Source: Lewinella sp. IMCC34191 (GTDB lineage: Bacteria; Bacteroidota; Bacteroidia; Chitinophagales; Saprospiraceae). From it: a stretch of DNA of 64,000 nucleotides. The notes beneath the pieces were generated by a model that searched no databases, was not told the origin of the DNA, and was given only the letters and a program-made list of their open reading frames with translations. Numbering within the stretch: the stretch's first letter is position 1; each line of letters opens with the position of its first letter. Positions 34,877 through 43,778 of this stretch are shown here, in pieces. The position numbers and the translations under genes were made by a program. The stretch lies in assembly GCF_003390935.1 (NCBI RefSeq), contig NZ_QNQZ01000002.1, positions 62,001-126,000 of the forward strand, read 5' to 3'.

Positions 34877-36091
34877 ATGGGGAAACCGTTATCGGAGCGA
34901 TTCATCCAGCAATCCGTCGCCGAACGCTTAAATAAAGACTACTACCGCCGACGAACGGCCTACGTCAGTACCGAAGCATATACCAAGCTGAAGCGGGCCG
35001 ACGTGCTCCTCGCGTTCATGCGTGCGCCAAAGCGACCATACGTAGTAGTGGTCGAGGCAAAAAGCCGGACCACCATCCGCCAGTTGCGCCTGAGCAAACA
35101 CGGTGAGAAGGGTGCCGGCCGCTTACTTAGCGTTGTCCTGCTTGCTTTCGTGTCCGCCTATCTCGGTCACCGGGGGCTGGAAGAAGGCTGGGCTATGCCG
35201 GTTTTGGTACTGGCGTTGATCGGCAGCAATCTTGCGCTCTACTTTATCGTGATGCGGGTACAGTTGCGTTTTCTGCGCTCCGTACCCGCGATCCGACAGC
35301 TCGGGCAGTACCCCGCCAACGAAAGCTGGCTGGCCGTGGGGAAAAATACCCTTCGAGACCCTATAGAACTTTCCACGCTGCGCAAACACTGTCGGAAAAA
35401 CGGCGTAGGACTGATCCTGGTAGACGCGCGGGGACGGTTGTTTTACCGCGAGATTCCACGACCCCGGCATATCTTTAACGATTACCTCAGCCGCTATGGC
35501 CGCCGATCCGAAATCCTGGCAACCATCGATCACCAACCTACCTACGGCCCTACCCCACCCGAGAAGCGGCAGAACCGGCGCCGGCTGTTCTCGGTGCTCG
35601 TCATCTTACTCGTAGTGGCCGGACTGGTTATGCTTGTCTACGGAGAAGATCCGATTAAAGAGACCAGCGAAGGATCCATTCCCGCCCTCCCTACGCCGGA
35701 AGGAGTGGATATCGGGGGAGGGCCGGTCGACTTCGAAGCACTCGCGGACACCACCGGCGATGCTACCCCAACCGCCAACCCTACTCCTCCCCGGTGCCCG
35801 GAACTCAAGCCAAACGAGGTGGCGTATGTCGTGGTAGATGGCCTCTACGCCGATGCCGACGCATCCGTTCGAATGACACGCCTGCGCGCCGCCGGAATCC
35901 GGGGCCACGAGATGATCGCCGCCACCTGTCTGGACCGCGATGCACGGGCACCGGCCGCCGTGACCACGGGCAAGCGTTATGCCGGCCCACAGGACGCTCG
36001 CGAAGCAGCCAGACGGTATCGGGCCCTACTGGCCTCCCTACGGGTGCCCGTCGACACGGTTGAGGTACGGCGGCTTGGCAGCGGCGAATAA
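34877..36091 (+). CDS. Membrane protein with possible PD-(D/E)XK nuclease-like N-terminus and SPOR-like C-terminus
   Basis: 404 residues. The N-terminal ~65 residues show the spacing of a restriction-endonuclease-like core: Asp42 in KRADVLLAF, then a beta strand ending in Glu60-x-Lys62 (YVVVVEAKS), with an upstream helix carrying Glu16. Two membrane segments follow (about 83-120), a cytoplasmic-looking domain, a third membrane segment (about 235-255), an acidic/proline linker, and a C-terminal SPOR-like domain (about 310-390: AYVVVDGLYADADASVRMTRLRAAG). SPOR domains bind denuded peptidoglycan. Nuclease activity is not proven; the motif is short. Divergent from comM. Confidence 0.6.
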   Translation: MGKPLSERFIQQSVAERLNKDYYRRRTAYVSTEAYTKLKRADVLLAFMRAPKRPYVVVVEAKSRTTIRQLRLSKHGEKGAGRLLSVVLLAFVSAYLGHRGLEEGWAMPVLVLALIGSNLALYFIVMRVQLRFLRSVPAIRQLGQYPANESWLAVGKNTLRDPIELSTLRKHCRKNGVGLILVDARGRLFYREIPRPRHIFNDYLSRYGRRSEILATIDHQPTYGPTPPEKRQNRRRLFSVLVILLVVAGLVMLVYGEDPIKETSEGSIPALPTPEGVDIGGGPVDFEALADTTGDATPTANPTPPRCPELKPNEVAYVVVDGLYADADASVRMTRLRAAGIRGHEMIAATCLDRDARAPAAVTTGKRYAGPQDAREAARRYRALLASLRVPVDTVEVRRLGSGE

Positions 36092-36390
36092 TTTAAAAGT
36101 ATTTTAATATAGATTTTCTAATAATATTTCTGGCTCCTCACCAGTTATAGCGACATCTGGTCTGTCGGGTACTTTTATCCGCAGCCGGATTAGCCTTCCG
36201 CCACCGGCACCGTTTGGTTGCCGGTGGATATTCCACGGACCCACTTCTATTACCGGTTTGGAGTGTAAGTCCCCGCCTTAGTCTTTTCAGGTCCCTGTAC
36301 GACCTACCCGTTTTATACTCAGACAGCATTTTGAAGAAAACACTTCCCCGGGAGTGGTGGGATCGGTATGTCCCGCACCTAAAGCAGCTT
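36092..36390. other. Intergenic region with AT-rich block and hairpin
   Basis: 299 bp. The first ~45 bp are very AT-rich, then comes a strong hairpin at 36201-36227. An in-frame upstream extension of the next gene exists but lacks a signal peptide and looks non-coding. Confidence 0.4.
36201..36227 (+). promoter_or_regulatory. Hairpin upstream of the SUMF1-fold gene
   Basis: A perfect 9-bp stem CCACCGGCA / TGCCGGTGG with a 9-nt loop. No T-run follows, so it is not a standard terminator; it may act in the leader of the gene starting at 36391. Confidence 0.35.
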
Positions 36391-37890
36391 ATGAAACATT
36401 GCCTTTCACTCCTGTTTGTCCTATTCTATTCAGTCTGTTTACAGGCGAATAACATTAGTGTAACAAACGTATCCATCACCGAAAACTTCACCGATCCCAG
36501 TTACGCTACCATTATGCTGGACGTGGCATGGGACAACTCCTGGCGGGTGACTACCGCTCCGGGCAACCACGACGCGGCCTGGGTCTTCGCCAAATACCGC
36601 ATAGGCACCGGAGAGTGGCGGCACGTCCGCCTCTCTGCTGTCGCGACGTCCCCCGCAGGTTCGGTGGTGGAATTGATGGACGATGTGGGTACAATGATCT
36701 ACGCCAGCGGCCCCGTGACCGGCAACGTCCTGTATTCCGGCCTCGAGCTTCAGTGGAACCTCGGTGCCGACGGAATGAGCTGGAGCACCGACATCGAAGT
36801 TCGCGTCTTCGCCATCGAGATGGTTTACATCCCCGAAGGAGGCTTTTACCTCGGTACCGGACTCGGAACGGGAGACGAAGTCGACGAGTTTTTTGAGGCG
36901 AACAACGGACGACCCTTCCGCGTGCGGAACGGCGGGGAAATTCCCGTTTCCCCCAACGGGAATCGGCTCTGGTACTCCGACGTCGGCAATCGCGGGGCGG
37001 ATTTCGGCGGCCCTATCCCCGCCGCCTTCCCCAATGGATTCGAAGCCTTCTACCTGATGAAGTACGAAACCTCTCAGCAGCAATGGGTTGACTTCTTCAA
37101 TACCCTTTCTCCCACCCACCGCCAACTGCACGACGTGACGGCCGCCGACGGGAAAAATTCCGACAGCGAGCACTACCACAACGGTATCGTTTACGATCCG
37201 GCCTCCGGCGAAGACGCTTACACCACCCTGCCGGAGACGGCCGCCGGTTATACCTCCATGCAGGATATGATGGCCTACTTCGACTGGTCGGGCCTACGCC
37301 CGCTTACGGAGCTGGAGTTCGAAAAGGCCGCCCGCGGTCCGCTCTATCCGGTAGCGGACGAATACGCGTGGGGCAATCCCAGTGTAGCCGATACCCGCTA
37401 CGACGTAGAGAATTTCGGACTGGCTAACGAAAAGGTTGCCGCCTATACCCTGCACACCACGGGCATCATCGGTAACGCCACCTATCTCGATACCAACCCC
37501 TCCGACCGGACGGAAAAGGGGCCCCTGCGCTGTGGCGTATACGCCGGCAGTGTCTCCGAAATCAGCGTTTCCGACCGGGTTTCGGCCGGGGCCGGATACT
37601 ACGGTAACATGGAGTTGTCGGGCAATCAGTGGGAAGGCGTGATTACCGTCGTGGATGCCGCCGGACGGGCCTTTACCAATACGCACGGCGACGGGCAGAT
37701 CGGCCCCGACGGCTACGCCGACGTACCATCCTGGCCGACCCACGTCGATGGTGTCGGAATTCGTGGCGGACGGAGCGACAATCACCGCAGCTTCATGCGG
37801 ATCTCCGACCGCTCCTACTCCAAGGTCGTCACATCTGACAACGCTTCCCGCTACTATTGGCTGCAATGGCGTGGCGTACGCGGCCTTTAA
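36391..37890 (+). CDS. Secreted formylglycine-generating-enzyme-fold (SUMF1/FGE-sulfatase) protein
   Basis: 499 residues from the ATG at 36391, which starts a clear signal peptide (MKHCLSLLFVLFYSVCLQANN). An N-terminal beta-sandwich (about 20-145) precedes an FGE-sulfatase domain: MVYIPEGGFYLGTG, FYLMKYETSQQQWVDFFNTL, LTELEFEKAARGP, EYAWGN, SGNQWEG, GIRGG. The domain is found in sulfatase-maturing enzymes and in many non-enzymatic surface proteins of Bacteroidota. The catalytic cysteines of true FGE are not evident, so a gliding- or T9SS-related structural role is more likely. The next gene, 23 bp on, carries a T9SS sorting domain. Confidence 0.8.
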   Translation: MKHCLSLLFVLFYSVCLQANNISVTNVSITENFTDPSYATIMLDVAWDNSWRVTTAPGNHDAAWVFAKYRIGTGEWRHVRLSAVATSPAGSVVELMDDVGTMIYASGPVTGNVLYSGLELQWNLGADGMSWSTDIEVRVFAIEMVYIPEGGFYLGTGLGTGDEVDEFFEANNGRPFRVRNGGEIPVSPNGNRLWYSDVGNRGADFGGPIPAAFPNGFEAFYLMKYETSQQQWVDFFNTLSPTHRQLHDVTAADGKNSDSEHYHNGIVYDPASGEDAYTTLPETAAGYTSMQDMMAYFDWSGLRPLTELEFEKAARGPLYPVADEYAWGNPSVADTRYDVENFGLANEKVAAYTLHTTGIIGNATYLDTNPSDRTEKGPLRCGVYAGSVSEISVSDRVSAGAGYYGNMELSGNQWEGVITVVDAAGRAFTNTHGDGQIGPDGYADVPSWPTHVDGVGIRGGRSDNHRSFMRISDRSYSKVVTSDNASRYYWLQWRGVRGL

Positions 37891-37913
37891 TCTGACCTCT
37901 TCAAAAGATCGTA

Positions 37914-38618
37914 ATGAAAAACTTATCCACCTTCTACTTTCTGCGGGCCGGATTGATGCTGGCCACCGTGTGTGGTCCCCTGCTACTTACCGCTCAGTAC
38001 CGGGGAGGTAGCGGCGATGGCAGTGCCGCCTACGTTTATAGTAGTTCGATTGCCCCCCTTGACTTCTTGGATGTCTCCGCGGCCAGCGAAGGAGACCGGG
38101 TTCGACTAATCTGGCGTACGACTAACGAAGTCGGCACGCATTACTTCGATGTCCAGCGGTCCTCCGACGGACAGACCTTCACCAAGATCGGTCAGCTCCC
38201 AGCAGCCGGCACCTCCGCCGGTGGAATCGAGCTCACCTATAAGTTCATGGATGAGACACCCCCTCACGGGAAAAGTTACTACCGCCTCCTGTCCACCGAC
38301 TTCGACGGAAGCTCGCGTTTCTCACCGGTCGTGTCGGTAATCCACGCCGGAAGTGCCGGTACTTTGGAAATGTACCCTAACCCGAATGCCGGGGACCGTA
38401 TCAGTTTCCGTCTGCCCTCTTTCGTTGCCGGGGAAAGGCTCGAAGTCGATATTTTTGATGCCTCCCGGCGGCAGTTGCTGGCCCATGAACTCGTCTATCC
38501 TGACGCGGGTAGCGCGCATCTGACCGTCGAACGCCCCCTTAAACCGGGAAGTTACCTCGTCAAATTACGGGCCGCAAACCGAGCCCTACCGGCGCAGCTC
38601 CTCATCGTCACGGAGTAG
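37914..38618 (+). CDS. Small T9SS-sorted protein
   Basis: 234 residues with a signal peptide (about 1-27). The middle has the common T9SS-cargo segment LDFLDVSAASEGDRVRLIWRT with NEVGTHYFDVQRSSDG, and the C-terminus is a type A sorting domain (LEMYPNPNAGDRISFRL ... KPGSYLVKLRA). Probably co-transcribed with the SUMF1-fold gene 23 bp upstream, whose product lacks its own obvious sorting domain. The last 11 bp overlap the convergent RidA gene. Confidence 0.8.
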   Translation: MKNLSTFYFLRAGLMLATVCGPLLLTAQYRGGSGDGSAAYVYSSSIAPLDFLDVSAASEGDRVRLIWRTTNEVGTHYFDVQRSSDGQTFTKIGQLPAAGTSAGGIELTYKFMDETPPHGKSYYRLLSTDFDGSSRFSPVVSVIHAGSAGTLEMYPNPNAGDRISFRLPSFVAGERLEVDIFDASRRQLLAHELVYPDAGSAHLTVERPLKPGSYLVKLRAANRALPAQLLIVTE

Positions 38619-39171
38619 GTGTTACCTCCACGACCATTTCGATCTCGCAGGCCATATTTCGGGGCAGGGAAGCCATGCCCACGGCGGCGCGGGCGTGCTT
38701 GCCCCGCTCCCCGAATACCTCCACCATCAGGTCCGAAAATCCATTGATCACCTCGGGGTGTTGGGTAAAATCCTCCGCTGCGTTCACCATCCCCGTAACC
38801 TTCACGATCCGCACCACCCGGTTCAGGTCGCCCAGTATTTCCTGCAATACCCCCAGCTGCGTGATCCCCACCTGGCGCGCGGCGGCGTACCCCTCTTCTA
38901 CGCTCAGCTCGCGGCCGACTTTGCCGGCGATGTACTCCCCCGCCCCGTTCCGAGGGCCCTTGCCGGCCAGAAAGAGCAGATTACCGGTTCGAACCACGTT
39001 GACGTAATTCGCGACCGGCGCGCCCGGGCGATCCAATTGAATGCCGAGTTCCTCCAGCCGCGTCTCGATGTCGTATTCGTAGGTCGACGACTCGGTGAGC
39101 AATTTTTTTTGCGGCGGAGCGCAGGAAATGAAGCCGGTCGCAAACAGGATAAGGATGAGGATTCGGAGCAT
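38608..39171 (-). CDS. RidA (YjgF/YER057c/UK114) family protein with lipoprotein signal
   Basis: 187 residues from the ATG at 39171. A hydrophobic N-terminus ends in a lipobox (TGFISC, Cys about 17). The rest is a full RidA domain: NYVNVVRTGNLLFLAGKGPRNGAGE ... GKVGRELSVEEGYAAARQVGITQLGVLQEILG ... FTQHPEVINGFSDLMVEVFGERGKHARAAVGMASLPRNMACEIEMV. The conserved Arg and the RA-V-G segment are present. RidA normally deaminates reactive enamines in the cytoplasm; a lipid-anchored copy is unusual. The lipobox cysteine and next residues (CAPPQ) are encoded by a dispersed-repeat copy. Confidence 0.8.
   Translation of the reverse strand: MLRILILILFATGFISCAPPQKKLLTESSTYEYDIETRLEELGIQLDRPGAPVANYVNVVRTGNLLFLAGKGPRNGAGEYIAGKVGRELSVEEGYAAARQVGITQLGVLQEILGDLNRVVRIVKVTGMVNAAEDFTQHPEVINGFSDLMVEVFGERGKHARAAVGMASLPRNMACEIEMVVEVTPTP
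39111..39125 (-). repeat. Dispersed 16-bp repeat, copy 7
   Basis: GCGGCGGAGCGCAGG on the plus strand with a run of eight T to its left. It lies in the RidA lipoprotein gene and encodes the lipidation cysteine and the next residues (C-A-P-P-Q). Confidence 0.85.
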
Positions 39172-39364
39172 GGTCCAACTTACGAAGCGTGAGGGAATCG
39201 TACGCGCTTTGCCCCTTCTTCCCTTTCGTTTCGACGTGGATTTGTTGTGACCGGATTCTCCGGATAGTGTAAAATAGGCACGAAGCAATTATCCTCCGCG
39301 CGTTCGGCGAGGTGACGGTCCAACCTAATCGGTTTTCAAGGTGTTAGCGCACATCATTCCTGCG

Positions 39365-39377
39365 GACGGACTCCGTC
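39365..39377 (+). repeat. Short 3-nt-loop hairpin upstream of the efflux operon
   Basis: GACGG-ACT-CCGTC, a 5-bp stem and 3-nt loop 70 bp before the RND adaptor gene. Same form as the hairpins around 16-17 kb, but short enough that chance is possible. Confidence 0.3.
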
Positions 39378-39446
39378 GTTCGTCCTGGCCATAACCCCAG
39401 CATACCCTGCTGTCTGTTTTTCCGCAGTAGGTGTACCCCATAGCCT

Positions 39447-40571
39447 ATGAGAACTCGCATCCCCCTGGCCGCGATCTTTTGCCTGTGCGTAGGACTAGCG
39501 TCCTGTACCGACGACTCCGAATCGCAGGCCGCGGCACCACCACCGCCCGCCAGGGCATCGGTCACCTCGGTCGCGCGGCGAACCGTTACCTCCTTTAACG
39601 AGTACCCCGCCCGGCTGACGGGCATCGTCACCAGCGAAGTACGGGCCAAGATTGCCGGATACATCACCGACGTCCTCGTGGATGAAGGCGATCACGTCCG
39701 CCGGGGGCAACTCCTGTTCCGGCTCGAAACGCAGGCCCTTAACGAGGACGAAGCCGCCGCCCGCGCCAACGTGAACGCGGCTCAGGTGGAAGTGGACAAG
39801 CTTCAACCGCTGGTGGAAAAAAACATCATCAGCGAAGTCCAGTTGGAGACCGCGAAGGCCAGGCTCCAGCAGGCGCAGAGCGGACTGAATGGCATCGCGG
39901 CCAATATCAACTACGGTCGCATCACCAGTCCCATTGACGGTTATCTCGGCCGTATCGGCCTGCGCACGGGTGCTCTCGTGAGCCCGACCAGCGCGGAACC
40001 CCTCACTACGGTTTCGGACATCAGTAAGGTATACGCTTATTTCTCCGTAACCGAGGGGCAGTACCTCGATTTCATGCAGGCCGCCGAAGGGGAAACCATC
40101 GAGGACAAAGTAAAGGACCTGCCCAAGGTCCAACTGCAGCTGAGCAACAACACCCGCTACGAGCACGAGGGCCGGATCGAAGCCGTCATCTCCCGGGTGA
40201 ACGCCCAAACGGGCACCCTTCAGGTTAGAGCGATTTTTGACAATCCGTCCCGCTTACTCAACGATGGCAACAGTGCCACCATCCGGGTTCCCCAGACGTA
40301 TACGGACGCCGTGGTAGTGCCCCAGACGGCGACCTTCGACCAGCAGGGGACCATTTATGTCCTACGGGTGCAGCCGGACAGTTCCACGCTGGCCGTACCC
40401 CTGGAGATCGCCACGCAGGTAGACAATCTCTTCGTGATAAAATCCGGGCTGGAGGAGGGTGATGAAATCGTCGCCTCCGGAGTTAACAAGCTGCGCGGTG
40501 GGGCCAAAATCGCGCCGGTCAGCGTCGCCTTCGACAGCATCGCTCAGCCCCTGCCCACCGTGTTCCGCTAA
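39447..40571 (+). CDS. RND efflux membrane-fusion (adaptor) lipoprotein
   Basis: 374 residues. Signal peptide with lipobox LASC (Cys about 18), then the HlyD/AcrA order: biotinyl-lipoyl half-motif (VRAKIAGYITDVLVDEGDHVRRGQLLFRLE), a coiled-coil hairpin with AAQVEVDKLQPLVEKNIISE, the second lipoyl half (ITSPIDGYLGRIGLRTGALVSP), beta-barrel and membrane-proximal domains. It links the inner-membrane pump of the next gene to the outer-membrane channel. First gene of a three-gene efflux operon. Confidence 0.92.
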   Translation: MRTRIPLAAIFCLCVGLASCTDDSESQAAAPPPPARASVTSVARRTVTSFNEYPARLTGIVTSEVRAKIAGYITDVLVDEGDHVRRGQLLFRLETQALNEDEAAARANVNAAQVEVDKLQPLVEKNIISEVQLETAKARLQQAQSGLNGIAANINYGRITSPIDGYLGRIGLRTGALVSPTSAEPLTTVSDISKVYAYFSVTEGQYLDFMQAAEGETIEDKVKDLPKVQLQLSNNTRYEHEGRIEAVISRVNAQTGTLQVRAIFDNPSRLLNDGNSATIRVPQTYTDAVVVPQTATFDQQGTIYVLRVQPDSSTLAVPLEIATQVDNLFVIKSGLEEGDEIVASGVNKLRGGAKIAPVSVAFDSIAQPLPTVFR

Positions 40572-40592
40572 GCACCCGACCAATTTCCTGCC

Positions 40593-43500
40593 ATGTTAGC
40601 CACCTTCATTAACCGCCCGGTCCTGTCTACGGTGATCTCGATCATCATCGTGATCCTGGGGTTTCTCGGGCTCACGCAATTGCCCATTACGCAGTATCCC
40701 GATATCGCGCCGCCGACGATCACCGTCAGCGCGAGCTATCCGGGGGCCAATGCCGAGACCATTCTGGAAAGCGTGATCATTCCCCTCGAAGAGCAGATCA
40801 ACGGAGTGGAAGGCATGACTTACCTGACCTCCACGGCCACGAACAGCGGCACGGCGTCCATTACCGTCTTTTTCGATCAAAACGTCGATCAGGACATCGC
40901 CGCCGTCAACGTTCAGAACCGGGTGTCGCGGGCCAATCCCCTACTCCCCCAGGCTGTACTGCAAACGGGCGTAACGGTGACTAAGCAGCAAACCAGCGCG
41001 CTGATGTTCATCTCGTTCTACAGCACGAACCCGGATTACGACGACATCTTCATCCAGAACTACCTGAAGATCAACGTTATTCCGGAAATGCAACGCGTGG
41101 ACGGCGTCGGGGACGTCAACCTCTTCGGCCAGCGCGACTATGCGATGCGCATCTGGTTGCAACCCGATAAGCTCGCGGCCTACAACCTGGTACCCACCGA
41201 CGTCACGGCCGCCCTGAATGAGCAGAGCCTCGAAGCCGCCGCGGGCTCCCTGGGCGACAACGCGGGGGAAGCCTTCGCCTACGCCATCCGCTACAGCGGC
41301 CGCTTCAACACGGAAGCCCAATACCGCGATATCATCATTAAAGCGCTCGGCGACGGAGAGTTTCTGCGTCTGGGTGACATCGCGGAGGTGGAGCTCGGCG
41401 CCCAGTCCTACTCCGGCAGCAGCTACACCGCCAAGAACCCGGCGGTGAGCATGGGCATCTTCCAGATTCAGGGATCCAACGCTCGCGACATCATCGTCGA
41501 CATCGAAGCGACCCTCGACAACATCCGCGCTACCCTGCCCGAGGGCATCGAAATCTTCGTGCCTTACAACACCAATAACTTTCTGAACGCATCCATTGAA
41601 AAGGTCCTGCATACCCTGGTAGAGGCCTTCATCCTGGTGTTCATCGTGGTATTTATCTTTTTGCAGGATTTCCGCTCGACCCTGATTCCCGCTATTGCGG
41701 TTCCGGTGTCGATCGTAGGTACCTTCTTCTTTCTCAACCTTTTTGGCTACTCCATCAACCTCCTTACGCTCTTCGCCCTGGTCTTGGCCATTGGTATCGT
41801 AGTCGACGACGCCATCGTGGTGGTGGAGGCGGTCCACGCCAAGCTGGAAGAGGGCGAGTCTGATCCCCGTCGCGCCACGCTCACGGCGATGCAGGAAATA
41901 TCCGGAGCCATCATTTCCATCACCCTCGTGATGGCGGCGGTTTTCATTCCGGTTACCTTCGTACAGGGGCCCACGGGGGTTTTCTACCAGCAGTTCGGCA
42001 TCACGCTGATCGTGGCTATTATCATTTCCGCGGTCAACGCCCTGACCCTGAGTCCGGCCCTTTGTGCCTTGCTGCTGAAGGGTCACGAAGAACCGGTGGA
42101 GGGCAAGCGCCGCAGTTTCAGTAAGCGCTTTTTCGCCGCCTTCAATCGCGGCTTCGATGCTACGGTCAGGCGCTACGGCCGTTCGGTGAGTTTCCTGTAC
42201 CGCCACGCCTGGCTGACCGTGCTGATCCTGTTGCTGGCCATGGCCGGTATCTGGTGGTCTTCGGGCAGTTTACAGACGGGATTCGTACCCGACGAAGATC
42301 GCGGTATCGTCTTCGTCAACGTCGAGCTACCCGCCGGTGCCTCCATCGACCGGACGCACGCCGTAAACCTGGAACTCTACGACAAACTCGCCTCCATTCC
42401 CGGCGTGGAAATGGGCACGCTGGTGGAAGGGCGCAGCTTCCTGGGGGGCTCCGGCAGCAACTACGGGCTGGGCTTTATCCGGCTGGCCGACTGGGACAAG
42501 CGGGGCGACGATTCCCTATCCCTGGAGTCAATCACGGCCAATATGTTCGCCGCGGCGGCGGAGATAGCGGAGGCCGACATCGTCTTTTTCTCGCCGCCGA
42601 GTATCCCCGGCTTCGGCCAGGCCGCCGGCGCCGAGGTGAACCTGCTGGACCGATCCGGCGGCAGCTTCGAAGAGCTCGACCGGGCCAAACAGGACTTTGC
42701 CGCGCGGCTCACCGAGCGCCCGGAGATCCGCTACGCGCAATCCTCCTTCAATACCGTTTACCCGCAGTATCAACTCGACATTAACGCCCCCCTGGCAAAG
42801 GAACTGGGCGTACCCATCAGCAGCATCTTCGCCACGCTGCAGGGTTACATCGGCAGCATCTTCGCCTCCGATTTCAGCCGCTTCGGTAAACAGTATCGCG
42901 TGTACGTACAGGCGCTGCCCGAAGACCGCGCGAACGTCTCCGACCTTAATAAAATCTTCGTCCGCACCGGGAGCGGCGAGATGACGCCGATCACCGAATT
43001 CGTAAGCCTGGAGCGCGTGTACGGCCCGCAGTTCGTATCGCGCTTTAACCTGTTCAATTCGGCCAAGATCACGGCCGCATCCAACCCCGGATACAGCTCG
43101 GGCGATGTAATCGCCGCCGTGGAAGAAGTAGCCCGGGACTTGCCCACGAACTACTATACCGCTTACTCCGGCCTCACGCGGGAGGAGGTGAATGCCGGCA
43201 ACCAGACGACGACCATCTTCCTGCTGTCGCTGGTCTTCGTGTACTTCCTGCTGGCGGCGCAGTACGAGAGCTACCTCATTCCCTTCGCGGTACTGCTATC
43301 CCTGCCACTCGGGGTGTTAGGAGCCTACCTCACCACCGCCGTAATGGGGCTGCAGAATAACATCTACTTTCAGATCGCCCTGATTATGCTGGTCGGCCTA
43401 CTGGCCAAGAATGCCATCCTGATCGTCGAATTCGCGCTCCAGCGCCGCCACCACGGCGCGTCCATCGTCGACGCCGCGATCGAGGGGGCCGAGTCACGCC

Positions 43501-43778
43501 TGCGCCCGATCCTGATGACCTCCTTCGCCTTCATCCTGGGCTTGATGCCCCTGGTACTGGCCAGCGGGGTAGGTGCCGCGGGCAACCGTTCCATCGGCAC
43601 GGGGGCAGTTGGCGGCCTGTTGGTGGGTACCGTACTGGGCGTATTCATCATTCCGATCCTGTTCGCCTTCTTTCAGTGGCTGCAGGAGAAGATCAGTGGT
43701 CCCCCCGCCGCAGCCGACATCGTACCGCCGCCCCCCATTCCACCATCTGAAGCAGAGAAGGAACATGACCGTATCTAA
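40593..43778 (+). CDS. RND (HAE1/AcrB-type) efflux pump
   Basis: 1061 residues. Classical AcrB plan: TM1 (MLATFINRPVLSTVISIIIVILG), porter domain with VNVQNRVSRANPLLPQ, TM2-6 with the proton-relay motif ALVLAIGIVVDDAIVVVE, a second porter domain and TM8-12 (LIMLVGLLAKNAILIVEFALQ; GTGAVGGLLVGTVLGVFIIPILF). It exports hydrophobic or amphiphilic compounds by proton antiport; substrates are not predictable. It starts 21 bp after the adaptor and overlaps the channel gene by 14 bp. Confidence 0.95.
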   Translation: MLATFINRPVLSTVISIIIVILGFLGLTQLPITQYPDIAPPTITVSASYPGANAETILESVIIPLEEQINGVEGMTYLTSTATNSGTASITVFFDQNVDQDIAAVNVQNRVSRANPLLPQAVLQTGVTVTKQQTSALMFISFYSTNPDYDDIFIQNYLKINVIPEMQRVDGVGDVNLFGQRDYAMRIWLQPDKLAAYNLVPTDVTAALNEQSLEAAAGSLGDNAGEAFAYAIRYSGRFNTEAQYRDIIIKALGDGEFLRLGDIAEVELGAQSYSGSSYTAKNPAVSMGIFQIQGSNARDIIVDIEATLDNIRATLPEGIEIFVPYNTNNFLNASIEKVLHTLVEAFILVFIVVFIFLQDFRSTLIPAIAVPVSIVGTFFFLNLFGYSINLLTLFALVLAIGIVVDDAIVVVEAVHAKLEEGESDPRRATLTAMQEISGAIISITLVMAAVFIPVTFVQGPTGVFYQQFGITLIVAIIISAVNALTLSPALCALLLKGHEEPVEGKRRSFSKRFFAAFNRGFDATVRRYGRSVSFLYRHAWLTVLILLLAMAGIWWSSGSLQTGFVPDEDRGIVFVNVELPAGASIDRTHAVNLELYDKLASIPGVEMGTLVEGRSFLGGSGSNYGLGFIRLADWDKRGDDSLSLESITANMFAAAAEIAEADIVFFSPPSIPGFGQAAGAEVNLLDRSGGSFEELDRAKQDFAARLTERPEIRYAQSSFNTVYPQYQLDINAPLAKELGVPISSIFATLQGYIGSIFASDFSRFGKQYRVYVQALPEDRANVSDLNKIFVRTGSGEMTPITEFVSLERVYGPQFVSRFNLFNSAKITAASNPGYSSGDVIAAVEEVARDLPTNYYTAYSGLTREEVNAGNQTTTIFLLSLVFVYFLLAAQYESYLIPFAVLLSLPLGVLGAYLTTAVMGLQNNIYFQIALIMLVGLLAKNAILIVEFALQRRHHGASIVDAAIEGAESRLRPILMTSFAFILGLMPLVLASGVGAAGNRSIGTGAVGGLLVGTVLGVFIIPILFAFFQWLQEKISGPPAAADIVPPPPIPPSEAEKEHDRI

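Noticed and set aside
40941-42206. A 421-codon minus-strand frame
   Set aside because: Antisense to the RND pump, histidine- and arginine-rich as expected of a shadow frame.
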